NCBI RefSeq assembly: GCF_012641335.1
Contig: NZ_JABAID010000018.1
Span: forward strand, 1 to 64,000
DNA from: Novosphingobium sp. ERN07
Lineage (GTDB): Bacteria; Pseudomonadota; Alphaproteobacteria; Sphingomonadales; Sphingomonadaceae
Direction of reading: 5' to 3'
DNA: 64,000 nucleotides
Each line of letters opens with the position of its first letter. The first letter of the stretch is position 1. The notes under the pieces are model-generated. The model was not told the origin of the DNA, ran no database searches, and saw only the letters and a program-made list of their open reading frames with translations. Shown here in pieces: positions 1 to 8,271 of this stretch. The position numbers and the translations under genes were made by a program.

Positions 1-3000
1 CAGCACGGCGGGTGGCGCGTTCACCGCCGATCTGGTTGATGCGAACGGCGATGCCAGCATCACGGCAGGTTCGGTTGCGGCCAAGGTGGTCGATGCGACT
101 GGCGATATCACTGTAACCAGCGCGGGCGCGGTTCAGGCCAATACGCTGACGGCGGGCGGCAACGTGACCGTCAAGGGCGTCGGCGCGGGCCATGCGGCAT
201 CGCTGGCGGCGATTGGCGGCACGACGGGTGCGGCGATCACGGCCACGGCGGGCGCGATCAGCGTGAAGGCGGGCGCGATCAACGTCGCTTCGGCAACGTC
301 TGGCACCAGCACCACGCTGGACGCTACGGTTGCAGGCGGCACGATTGCAGTCGGCAATGTCGATGCGGGCACGAGCTATTCGGCACTGGCCGATGGCAAC
401 ATCGAACTAGGCCGTGCGGGGGCGAAGACGCAGACGGCGGGCGGTGCGGTTCTGATCGACAGCGCCACCGGATCAATCAGCGAAGGCACGACAGGCGTTA
501 CGCTGACCTCCAACGATGATGGAACGGGTGCAGAGACGCTTACGCTTGATGCGGGCAATGCCATTGCGCTGGGCAATACTGTTCTGTTCGGCGGGACAAA
601 CAAGCAGTCGGCCGTTTCGACCACTTCGGGGGCGGACACCACGCTTGGCACGGTCAATTCTGCCGCCTTTACGGCCAATGCCGGAACGAACTTCACTGCG
701 CGCAAGGCGATCACCGCTGCCGGTAACACAGCGATCACTGCAGGCGGGGCTGTAACGCTCGATACGGTCGCCGCCGAAGGTGCCGGCCACGATATCACGG
801 TGACCGCACCGGGCGCGGTTACTGCGGTTTCGTTGGTCGCGGCGCGTGGCGTGACAGTTGGTGGCACGGGCGGCGGCAACGCCGCATCGTTTACCGCGCC
901 CACCGTTACCGCAACCGCAGGCGCAATTTCTGTCAAGGCGGGTGCGACCGACATCGACGCGGCGGTATCGGGCACCGACACTACGGTTTCGGGTACGACG
1001 GCCAAGCTCGGAACGGTTTCTGCCGGCGGCAACTATACCGTCAGCACCACGGGCGATATCACGCTGGGCAAGGCTGGTCTGCTGACGCAGCAAGCCAAGG
1101 GCGCCGTTAGCCTGACATCTTCGTCGGGCAAGATCCAGCAAGGCGTTAACGGCCTGCAACTGACTGGGAACAGCGACGATAGCCTGGGCGAGGTGGTATC
1201 GCTTATCGCGTCCGAGATTGCGCTTGGCGGGGCGACGGTAAATGGCGGTGCCAACAAGCAATCGCTGGTTACGCTCAAATCGACCGGTGCGACCACAGTC
1301 GACAAGGTCAATGCCACGGCGCTCGCTGCCACCGCGGGCACGACCTTTACCGCCAACGGCCTGATCGAGACAGCCAACAACGCAGGCGTTACGGCAGGCG
1401 GTGCGGTCACGCTCGACACGGTGCGGGCGCTTGGCACCGGCAGCCTGATCACGGTCTCCACACCGGGGGCGGTCACGGCGGGCACGCTTTTGGCGGGGCA
1501 GGATGTGCAGGTAGGGGGCGCGATTGATGGCTCTGCTGCATCCTTCACTGCCGCTACGGTTACCGCGACGGCAGGGTCGATCACTGTGAAGGCCGGCGCG
1601 ACCGATATCGGTAGCGCCACGTCCGGGCTGGATACGAGCGTGACCGGTACAACCGCGACGCTCGGCACAGTCTCTGCCGGTCGCGACTACACAGTGGCTA
1701 CGACCGGCGTGATCACGCTGGGCAAGTCGGCTGGCCAATCGCAGTCCGCGAAGGGTGCGGTTAGCCTGATCAGCAGCGGTGGTGCGATCCAGCAGGGCGC
1801 GAACGGCCTGACGCTGACCGCAAACAGCGATGGTACGGTGACCGGTGCCGAAACGCTGACGCTGAATGCCAAGACGGGCATTGCCCTTGCCGGTGCTACG
1901 CTGAACGGTGGTTCGGCCAAGCAATCGGCAGTATCGCTGACATCGGGCACCGACACGCTGGTCGGGTCGGTCCTTGGTGCATCGCTTGCGGCGAATGCCG
2001 GTGGAGCGTTCGAAGCGCGCGGCGCAATCGATGTCGTGACCGATGCCGCGATCACTGCGGTCGGGGCGATCACGCTGAACGATACCGTAAAGGCGGGCAA
2101 CGCGGTCAATCTCAAGGCCAGCAATGCGACGATCGGCGCGGATGTTACAGCCAAGACGATCACCGTGTTCAATTCTGGCGCGGCAAGCGGCAAACTGGCT
2201 ATTGGCGATGGCGTGACCACCACGGCAGCCGATTTCGCCCTGTCGCGTGCCGAAGCTGCCCGCCTCAAGGCCAGCAATACGCTTACGCTCGGCTCCGATG
2301 CTGCGCACAATGTCGAAATTGGCGGCGTCGCGTTCAGTGTGCCCAAGACGGTGGTCGTACCGACTTCGGCCAAGCGGGTCGACGTGACCGGGCGTGTCGT
2401 GTTCGATGGTGATACCACGCTCAAGCTGGGTAGCAGCGGGACGACGATCATTCAGGTGTCCACCACCAAGGGCGGATCGATCGCCAGCGATGGCGGTGTG
2501 CTTGAACTGTCGGCGGCCAACATCGTTTCGGGCGCTGACGACTTTGCCGCCGATCTTTCGGCGGTGACCGGAAGCGCATCGAGCACGGGTTCGCGCGATG
2601 CGGCCTTTGCGATGAACATCAACCCCGGCAGCAAGCTCTACAGCCCGACCGCGATCACGAATGAAACGATGATCGATGTGGGATCGATGAAGGTTACCTT
2701 CAGCGGGTTTGCCATGTTCCAGAACACGGGAACCAGTTTGGTGGGCACGGGCGTTGCCTTGGGCAACGGCAATGCCACTGCGATTGCGCTGGATATCGCC
2801 AACACTTCGACGCAGCCGGTGTTCGCGGCGTTCGGGTCGATCAATGGCATCATCAACGCGGCCACTGCGCTGCTCGGCAACCCGCCGCTGGCGCACTATG
2901 ACAATGTGAGCGCATCGCGCATCAACGGTTGCGTCATCGGTGGCGGTAACTGCCAATCGGTGCAGAACCTGACGCCTTCGTTGAATGCCCTCGACAATAT

Positions 3001-3184
3001 CCGAACCACGATCTTCACCGTGAAGCCAGACTTCCAGGTGCCGTTCGATCCGCTGGTCGGCACCAATAACGATGCCCTGTTCGACGACGTTGGCTCGTTC
3101 GGGCTGGGTGAACTTCCGATGACTCCAATCGAATGCAGCGACCCGAACGGGGTTTGCGAAGAACAGAAGAAGGGTGGCAACTGA
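1..3184 (+). CDS. Filamentous-haemagglutinin-like repeat adhesin, 3' part (5' end outside window)
   Basis: The frame is open from base 2, so the gene starts before the window; about 1,060 residues are visible. Composition is extreme: Ala, Thr, Gly, Ser and Val dominate, with almost no Cys, as expected for a secreted beta-helix adhesin of the FHA/two-partner-secretion type. Three tandem repeats of about 220 residues are readable (anchors 'SVKAGA' near bases 263, 932 and 1586; 'NKQS' or 'AKQS' near 602, 1256 and 1919). After about residue 720 the sequence is no longer repetitive and ends in a Cys-containing tail (NGCVIGGGNC, then PIECSDPNGVC). The stop overlaps the start of the next gene (TGATG), so the two are translationally coupled. 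Cell-surface export is inferred; the N-terminal secretion domain and any partner barrel are not in view. Confidence 0.75.
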   Translation, partial: STAGGAFTADLVDANGDASITAGSVAAKVVDATGDITVTSAGAVQANTLTAGGNVTVKGVGAGHAASLAAIGGTTGAAITATAGAISVKAGAINVASATSGTSTTLDATVAGGTIAVGNVDAGTSYSALADGNIELGRAGAKTQTAGGAVLIDSATGSISEGTTGVTLTSNDDGTGAETLTLDAGNAIALGNTVLFGGTNKQSAVSTTSGADTTLGTVNSAAFTANAGTNFTARKAITAAGNTAITAGGAVTLDTVAAEGAGHDITVTAPGAVTAVSLVAARGVTVGGTGGGNAASFTAPTVTATAGAISVKAGATDIDAAVSGTDTTVSGTTAKLGTVSAGGNYTVSTTGDITLGKAGLLTQQAKGAVSLTSSSGKIQQGVNGLQLTGNSDDSLGEVVSLIASEIALGGATVNGGANKQSLVTLKSTGATTVDKVNATALAATAGTTFTANGLIETANNAGVTAGGAVTLDTVRALGTGSLITVSTPGAVTAGTLLAGQDVQVGGAIDGSAASFTAATVTATAGSITVKAGATDIGSATSGLDTSVTGTTATLGTVSAGRDYTVATTGVITLGKSAGQSQSAKGAVSLISSGGAIQQGANGLTLTANSDGTVTGAETLTLNAKTGIALAGATLNGGSAKQSAVSLTSGTDTLVGSVLGASLAANAGGAFEARGAIDVVTDAAITAVGAITLNDTVKAGNAVNLKASNATIGADVTAKTITVFNSGAASGKLAIGDGVTTTAADFALSRAEAARLKASNTLTLGSDAAHNVEIGGVAFSVPKTVVVPTSAKRVDVTGRVVFDGDTTLKLGSSGTTIIQVSTTKGGSIASDGGVLELSAANIVSGADDFAADLSAVTGSASSTGSRDAAFAMNINPGSKLYSPTAITNETMIDVGSMKVTFSGFAMFQNTGTSLVGTGVALGNGNATAIALDIANTSTQPVFAAFGSINGIINAATALLGNPPLAHYDNVSASRINGCVIGGGNCQSVQNLTPSLNALDNIRTTIFTVKPDFQVPFDPLVGTNNDALFDDVGSFGLGELPMTPIECSDPNGVCEEQKKGGN
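150..2090 (+). repeat. Three tandem ~655-670 bp coding repeats in the adhesin
   Basis: Equivalent codons recur at 263/932/1586 (669 and 654 bp apart) and 602/1256/1919 (654 and 663 bp apart). Units are therefore about 218-223 codons. They are diverged at the DNA level, so these are old protein repeats and not recent duplications. Copy 3 decays after about base 2000. Confidence 0.7.
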
Positions 3185-6100
3185 TGAAGCGCGCGTTCCT
3201 CGCCTCGCTGTCTGTGATGGCGCTTGCGGTTTCCGCATCACCGGCTGCTGCCAAGCCCGCGGAATTGCCTGACCAGCTTGAACTTGGCCGTACCGGTCCC
3301 GGCGATCCCTGCGTGGCCACGCCCTTCTGGAAGGAAGATGCGTTCAAGGGTAGCTATACCTTTACCTGCCGTGGTTCGAGCGCGAACCGCTTCCTCGGCA
3401 TCGTCCGTTCGGTCCGCGAAGCAGCCATCGCACCGGTCGATAGTTTGCTGGATTGTGGGCCGGGCATGGCAGTGACGATCCCTGGTATCGGTGCTGCCAC
3501 GGCACGGCGCTGCTTTGACAAACTGCTGGGGCAGGAAACGATCGAAACCCGGTTTGCACGCGATGGCCGGATCTATACGTCGAGTGCGGTGCCGTTGGCA
3601 CAAGGTCCGGCGGAAGAGGCGTTGCGCTTCATTTCCGGCGCGGCTGCGCCCAATCAGGATCGTGCCCGCAAAACGACCGCTGCGGTGGAAGTGGGCGTGC
3701 TTGCCCCCTCGCCTGCGGTGCAGAGCACTACGGCTGGCGCGGTGGCCAACGCCGAAGATGCATTGCAGCAGGGCTTGCGGCTTGTGCGGCAGGGCCTTCA
3801 TCTTGATGCCGCGCGCATCGTCAGTGACGCGCTGGCGCGTTTGCCGGCTGATGCCGCCCCTGCCACGCGGATCGACCTGCTTCTGCTGGCCGGGCTTGCA
3901 GATTCCAACTTGCGCTTCTTTGAATCCGCCGATGATTACTTTGGCCGCGCCAATGGGCTTCTGGCCCAGAACGCCGGTATTCCCGGAGCAGACGTATTGC
4001 AGATGAAGAGCCGCAACTATGCGGCGCTGCATCTGATCAACAAACGCGAGTTCACGGTTGCGGCATCGGCGCTCGATATTGGCAGCATGACTGCTGCTTC
4101 GGAAGACCAGCCTCTGCTCGATACGCGTAAGGTACAGGCGTTGAACGAAGCCCCGGCCACGGGCAGCCCCGGATCGGCATTGGCATCGGCATGGGACAAC
4201 CGCACACGTACCCAGTTGGTGATCGATGCGCAGGCGGCATGGGCGCGCAGCGTGGCGTTGCTCGGCCAGAACCGGCCTGAAGAAGCGGCGGCAGCGCTTG
4301 GTCTGGCCGATGCAAGTTTTGATGCCTTGCGCCGACAGCCGATTCCGCAGCAGCAATTGCTGTGGCTTGCGGCGCGTATCGAACGCCAGCGCGCGCGTAT
4401 GCAATTGCGCGGGGGTGATCGTACCGGTGCGCTGGCTTCGCTCGACAAGGCCATCGGTTATTTGCGACTAGCCGAGGACGCGGGCGATAACGGTCCTGCC
4501 TTGGCCCAAGTCCAGCTTGAACGCGCTGCCGTGCTTTCGGGCGGGGGCGCTTCGAGTGAGGAAGTGCTGGCACAATTCGATGAGGCGGTGACCAGCCTGA
4601 TTTCGGCAGATGCCGATACGGGCGGCCTGCCCACGCAAACGCGCAGCTATCTGGATGCCCTGGTCAACGATGCGGCACGGCGGCCTGATGGCACTTCGCC
4701 CGAACGCTTCTTCCGCGCTTTGCAGGCAGCGGCAACGCCGGCAATCGCCCGGCAGTTCGTGCAATTGCAATCGCTTATTGCGTCCGACCCGGCGCTTGCC
4801 GCCAAAGTGCAGGACCGTCAGGAAGTTGAACGCGAAATCAACAAGCTGCGGTTTGAAATCGCTTCGGGCGGGGACTCTGCCAAGATTCAGGCGCTTGAGG
4901 CGCGGCGCACCGAACTGGAAAGCCGGTCTTTTGCATTGCAGAACGAACTGGCCGCGAACGGTTCGTTCCGGCAGGTCGTTGATACGCCCGCTTCTGTCGG
5001 TGAAATTCGCGCAGTGCTGAAGCCGGGCGAGGGTTACCTCAAGCTAAGCAAGGTCGGTGGTTACATCTTCGGCGCGCTGATCGATGCGGATGGGACGCGC
5101 ATCTACCGCGTGGCGCGGCCTGCGGTGGAAGTCGATCCGCTGATCAAGTCCGTGCGCACCACCATTACCGGTGGTGATGACAAGGTTCCGATCTTCTCGG
5201 TGGCTGGGGCCAACGCGCTCTACAAGCTGCTCATGGGGCCGGCGGCAAGCCGTATCAGCGGCTATTCATCGATGGTGATAGACGGGTCTGGGGTGCTCGA
5301 CACGCTGCCGGTGGGCGTGCTGGTGACAGATGACGCTTCGACTGCGGCATTTGCCAAATCGCGTCGCAAGGATCCTTACAACTACACCGGCGTTGGCTTC
5401 CTTGCCCGCAAGATGTCGTTGTCGACCGCGCTTTCGCCGCGTTCGCTGATCGTTTCGCGCAATCTGGCACCGTCGAAGGCGCCTTATCCGTTCATCGGTT
5501 TTGCGCAGCATCAGCCGATGCCGCTTGAGGCCAATGTTGGCGGGACGATGGTCAGCATTGGCACCAATTGCGAGGTCGAGCTGTCAAAGGTGGCCGAACT
5601 CAGCCGCATGGTGCAGCCAATCGATGCGATCGAATTGAAAGAAGCCAGCGCGGCGCTGGGCGTGCCCAATGCGCCCGAAGTGATCGGGGCTGAATTCACC
5701 GATACCAACGTGCGCAGCCGCACCGATCTTGACCAGTTCCAGGTGCTGCACTTTGCCACGCACGGGCTGACCGAAGGCCAGTGGGCCTGCTCGAAGGCTC
5801 CGCCAGCGCTGGTGACCAGCGTGGGCGAGGCCAATTCGGACGGCATCCTGTCGTTTGATGAAGTGGCGCAACTGCGGCTTGATGCCAACCTTGTGGTGCT
5901 TTCTGCTTGTGACACATCGGCAGGCGTGACCAGCACGGCGGCGCGTGCGGCAGGACAGGAGCAGGTTGGAGCCTCGCTTGACGGTTTGGTTCGCGCGTTC
6001 TTGGCAGCTCGTGCACAGGCCGTGCTTTCCACCTATTGGCCCATTTCGGACGCCGGTGAGAGCGTGCAACTGATCACGGATTTCTATGGAAATGCCCGTG

Positions 6101-6306
6101 AGGGCACGATTGGCGGAGCGTTGCAGAAGGCGCAGGTTTCGCTGATGTCGAGCCGTGACAGTTCGCACCCGCTTTATTGGGGCGCTTTCGTGCTGATCGG
6201 TGATGCGCAGAAGCCCTTGTTGAGCGGCGCTGCAAAGATGGCGGTAGATCAGCAAGCAGTGCCTTCTGTTGCGATGGCCGAAGTCGGCACGGCGAGTTCG
6301 CGTTGA
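3184..6306 (+). CDS. Exported TPR/CHAT-domain (caspase-like) protein
   Basis: A protein of 1,040 residues. The ATG at 3184 is chosen because it overlaps the adhesin stop and opens a clear signal peptide (MKRAFLASLSVMALAVSASPAAA). Residues ~180-480 are Ala/Leu-rich helical repeats of TPR type, followed by a short charged coiled stretch (~545-610). The C-terminal third is a CHAT domain, a caspase-fold cysteine protease: catalytic His860 in FATHG and Cys909 in SACDT are both present, followed by the usual 'STYWPI' strand and 'HPLYWGAF' end. CHAT proteases cut partner proteins. Coupling to the adhesin suggests that the adhesin, its exporter or a surface partner is the substrate, but this is inference. 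A strong UUCG hairpin follows. Confidence 0.85.
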   Translation: MKRAFLASLSVMALAVSASPAAAKPAELPDQLELGRTGPGDPCVATPFWKEDAFKGSYTFTCRGSSANRFLGIVRSVREAAIAPVDSLLDCGPGMAVTIPGIGAATARRCFDKLLGQETIETRFARDGRIYTSSAVPLAQGPAEEALRFISGAAAPNQDRARKTTAAVEVGVLAPSPAVQSTTAGAVANAEDALQQGLRLVRQGLHLDAARIVSDALARLPADAAPATRIDLLLLAGLADSNLRFFESADDYFGRANGLLAQNAGIPGADVLQMKSRNYAALHLINKREFTVAASALDIGSMTAASEDQPLLDTRKVQALNEAPATGSPGSALASAWDNRTRTQLVIDAQAAWARSVALLGQNRPEEAAAALGLADASFDALRRQPIPQQQLLWLAARIERQRARMQLRGGDRTGALASLDKAIGYLRLAEDAGDNGPALAQVQLERAAVLSGGGASSEEVLAQFDEAVTSLISADADTGGLPTQTRSYLDALVNDAARRPDGTSPERFFRALQAAATPAIARQFVQLQSLIASDPALAAKVQDRQEVEREINKLRFEIASGGDSAKIQALEARRTELESRSFALQNELAANGSFRQVVDTPASVGEIRAVLKPGEGYLKLSKVGGYIFGALIDADGTRIYRVARPAVEVDPLIKSVRTTITGGDDKVPIFSVAGANALYKLLMGPAASRISGYSSMVIDGSGVLDTLPVGVLVTDDASTAAFAKSRRKDPYNYTGVGFLARKMSLSTALSPRSLIVSRNLAPSKAPYPFIGFAQHQPMPLEANVGGTMVSIGTNCEVELSKVAELSRMVQPIDAIELKEASAALGVPNAPEVIGAEFTDTNVRSRTDLDQFQVLHFATHGLTEGQWACSKAPPALVTSVGEANSDGILSFDEVAQLRLDANLVVLSACDTSAGVTSTAARAAGQEQVGASLDGLVRAFLAARAQAVLSTYWPISDAGESVQLITDFYGNAREGTIGGALQKAQVSLMSSRDSSHPLYWGAFVLIGDAQKPLLSGAAKMAVDQQAVPSVAMAEVGTASSR

Positions 6307-6313
6307 TGACGGG

Positions 6314-6337
6314 CAGCGCCGGGTTCGCCCGGCGCTG
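6314..6337 (+). terminator. UUCG hairpin after the CHAT gene
   Basis: A perfect 10-bp stem (CAGCGCCGGG / CCCGGCGCTG) is closed by a TTCG tetraloop, 8 bases after the CHAT stop codon. No T-run follows, so it is either a weak intrinsic terminator or an mRNA 3'-end stabiliser. The rest of the gap up to 6485 shows nothing recognisable. Confidence 0.6.
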
Positions 6338-6485
6338 GGACCGCTTCAAAGTCGCGGCAATCGCTCATCTGCCTGCTATCCTGCTGCCGCAAAGCCCGGT
6401 AGGCTGTGGCCGCTCTGCGAATATCGGCGTGTGGATGTGATCTTCCGCACGACAATCGCGGGGGTTGCGGTCAAGGATCGAAGCT

Positions 6486-6941
6486 ATGGGTAAACCTGCT
6501 GCGCGCATCACCGATATGCACACGTGTCCGATGGTTTCGGGCACGGTGCCGCATGTGGGTGGGCCAATACTGCCGCCTGCCGCGATAAGGGTGCTGACGG
6601 GCAACCTTCCGCAAGCACGCATTGGCGACAAGGCGGTCTGCGTAGGACCACCCGATGTTATCGCGTTGGGAGCATTCACCGTTCTGGTGCAAGGCAGCCC
6701 GGCCGCCCGCATGGGCGACATGACCGCGCATGGCGGCGTGATTGTGGTAGGATTGCCCACGGTGCTGATCGGGGACGCAGGCAGCGCCAGCCTTGGTGGA
6801 TTGACGCAGGCACTGGTCAATCTTCCGATAGGGCTGGAAGGCGATGGCACCGCGCCTGCGGATATGGCCAAGGCCATGATCAACGCTGCCAAGGAAGGTC
6901 TGCCGTTCTGCGAACAGTGCAGCAAAGCGCAGATCGGGTAG
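6486..6941 (+). CDS. PAAR-domain T6SS spike-tip protein
   Basis: A protein of 151 residues. The ATG at 6486 is preferred over an in-frame TTG at 6465 because AAGGA lies 8 bases before it. The sequence has the PAAR pattern of small Gly/Pro-rich strands with repeated 'GDxxxxHGG' and 'PxVLIGDAG' turns (PAARITDMHTCP, GSPAARMGDMTAHGG). PAAR proteins cap the VgrG trimer with a metal-bound conical tip and can carry effectors. No extra toxin domain is visible: the protein ends soon after the PAAR region. It is first in a short operon with a DUF4123 protein, the usual arrangement for chaperone-loaded cargo. Confidence 0.9.
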   Translation: MGKPAARITDMHTCPMVSGTVPHVGGPILPPAAIRVLTGNLPQARIGDKAVCVGPPDVIALGAFTVLVQGSPAARMGDMTAHGGVIVVGLPTVLIGDAGSASLGGLTQALVNLPIGLEGDGTAPADMAKAMINAAKEGLPFCEQCSKAQIG

Positions 6942-6951
6942 GCTCAGGCCA

Positions 6952-7434
6952 ATGACTGCTGCCTGGTATGCCGTTATCGATTGCGCGCAAGACCCGCGTC
7001 TTGTCGATCTTGTTCGCTCCTGTCGCGATCATCTGTGCCTGTTCAAAGGACGCAATCTCGATCCGCAATTGCTGGGGGCATCGCCCTGGCTGGTGCGCAT
7101 CGATTCTGCAGAACCTCTGCTTGGCGTGTGGCAGCAGCATGGACACGGGGCGAGCTGGGGGCTGATGATCCTCACCGATATGCCGATGGAACGGCTGCAT
7201 CGCCACTTGCGCCGTTTCTTGCAGGCCAAGCTGCCCGATGGCATGATCGTGCTGTTCCGATACTACGACCCGCGCGTGTTCAACACCTATATCCGCGCTG
7301 CCACGCCGGAAGAGCGTGCGCCGTGGTTCGATGGCGTGCAACAGTTCTCGGTGGAAAGTGCGGGCGGCACGGCGATGCATCATTACCGGCTGGTCGAGGG
7401 AGGGCTGTTCGATGGCGCAAACCGGATTGGCTGA
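6952..7434 (+). CDS. DUF4123 protein (T6SS effector chaperone family)
   Basis: A protein of 160 residues starting 10 bases after the PAAR stop. It shows the DUF4123 pattern: an N-terminal 'YAVIDCAQDPRL' strand, the central 'SPWLVRI' and 'GASWGLMI', and the diagnostic 'LFRYYDPRVFNTYI'. DUF4123 proteins (Tap-1/TEC) bind effectors and help load them onto a cognate VgrG or PAAR. Normally the effector gene lies directly downstream, but here the next gene encodes a polytopic CPBP protein. The cargo is therefore not obvious from position. Family assignment is good; the partner is unknown. Confidence 0.85.
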   Translation: MTAAWYAVIDCAQDPRLVDLVRSCRDHLCLFKGRNLDPQLLGASPWLVRIDSAEPLLGVWQQHGHGASWGLMILTDMPMERLHRHLRRFLQAKLPDGMIVLFRYYDPRVFNTYIRAATPEERAPWFDGVQQFSVESAGGTAMHHYRLVEGGLFDGANRIG

Positions 7435-8263
7435 AGCAGGAACCCCTGTCTGGCGGGGGTGGCTCGCAATTGGTGTGGGGCTGCTGGCTTCGTGGAGCTG
7501 GGTGCTGATCGTTGTCACGTTCGCCCCGGATATCTTCGGGGGCGAAGCAATGCCGGGCGTCTATGCCGCTTATACGCTGACGATTTATGTGCCGCTGCTG
7601 CCAATCGCGCTGCTGGCCGGGTGGATCGGCGGCACCAAAGTGCTGGCAACCGGCAAACATCCGCTGCGCTGGGCTTTGGCCGGACTGGTTATCGGAGCGG
7701 CGGGTTTGAGCGTCGCGCTGGGAATGAGCTGGCTGAACGGCACGGCCATCACCGGCAGCGCGGCAACTGGGCTGACCGGACTGGTGATGATGGGCGTTGC
7801 GCTGACGTTGGTGCAATCGACGATGGAGGAAGTGCTGTTCCGAGGCTGGTTGCAGAACGCCGTGTCGGAACGGTTGGGGCAGATCGCAGGCGTTCTGGGC
7901 GGTGCGGTGCTGTTCGCGGGCTTCCATCTGGTAGGCGGCGCGCGTCAGCCATTGACGCTGACGTTCATTACGCTGGCTGGCGTGCTGTTTGGCCTGCTGG
8001 CTCTGCGCAGTGGGGGCGTTCTGGCACCGATTGCTGCCCATGCGGCGTGGAACGTTACCGAGGATTCCATCTTTGGTCTGGTGCCTAACCCCGGCAACGA
8101 ACTGCTAGGATCGATCATGGACTTCGATCTTGTCGGCAATCCGCTGTGGGGCGGTAACGAGGAAGGCTTGAACGCCAGTTTGGGAGCGGTGTTGGTGATA
8201 ATCGCCGCGATTCTGCCGTTGCTGGTGGGCCGCCGTCCTGCGCCCGCTGGCGTGCCAGCCTGA
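7412..8263 (+). CDS. CPBP-family intramembrane metalloprotease
   Basis: A protein of 283 residues, with about eight hydrophobic segments. The ATG at 7412 lies inside the end of the DUF4123 gene (23-bp overlap), pointing to coupled translation. The CPBP/Abi motifs are all present: Glu139-Glu140-x3-Arg144 (EEVLFRGW), His172 (GFHL) and His210-x3-Asn214 (HAAWN), so it should be an active glutamic-type intramembrane protease. The family includes prenyl-CAAX endopeptidases and bacteriocin self-immunity proteins. Its place after a PAAR/chaperone pair suggests immunity or cargo processing, but this is inference. It converges on the M23 gene with an 8-bp gap. Confidence 0.85.
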   Translation: MAQTGLAEAGTPVWRGWLAIGVGLLASWSWVLIVVTFAPDIFGGEAMPGVYAAYTLTIYVPLLPIALLAGWIGGTKVLATGKHPLRWALAGLVIGAAGLSVALGMSWLNGTAITGSAATGLTGLVMMGVALTLVQSTMEEVLFRGWLQNAVSERLGQIAGVLGGAVLFAGFHLVGGARQPLTLTFITLAGVLFGLLALRSGGVLAPIAAHAAWNVTEDSIFGLVPNPGNELLGSIMDFDLVGNPLWGGNEEGLNASLGAVLVIIAAILPLLVGRRPAPAGVPA

Positions 8264-8271
8264 ACAGGGTT

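Noticed and set aside
473..3241. Very long minus-strand open frame (922 codons) opposite the adhesin
   Set aside because: It mirrors the codon bias of the real gene on the plus strand; the product is Arg-rich, low in hydrophobic structure and has no domain. The plus-strand protein has a clear repeat structure.
3184..6306. CHAT protein as part of a CRISPR type III-E (Craspase) or gasdermin defence system
   Set aside because: It has a Sec signal peptide, and no CRISPR array, gRAMP effector or gasdermin gene is nearby.
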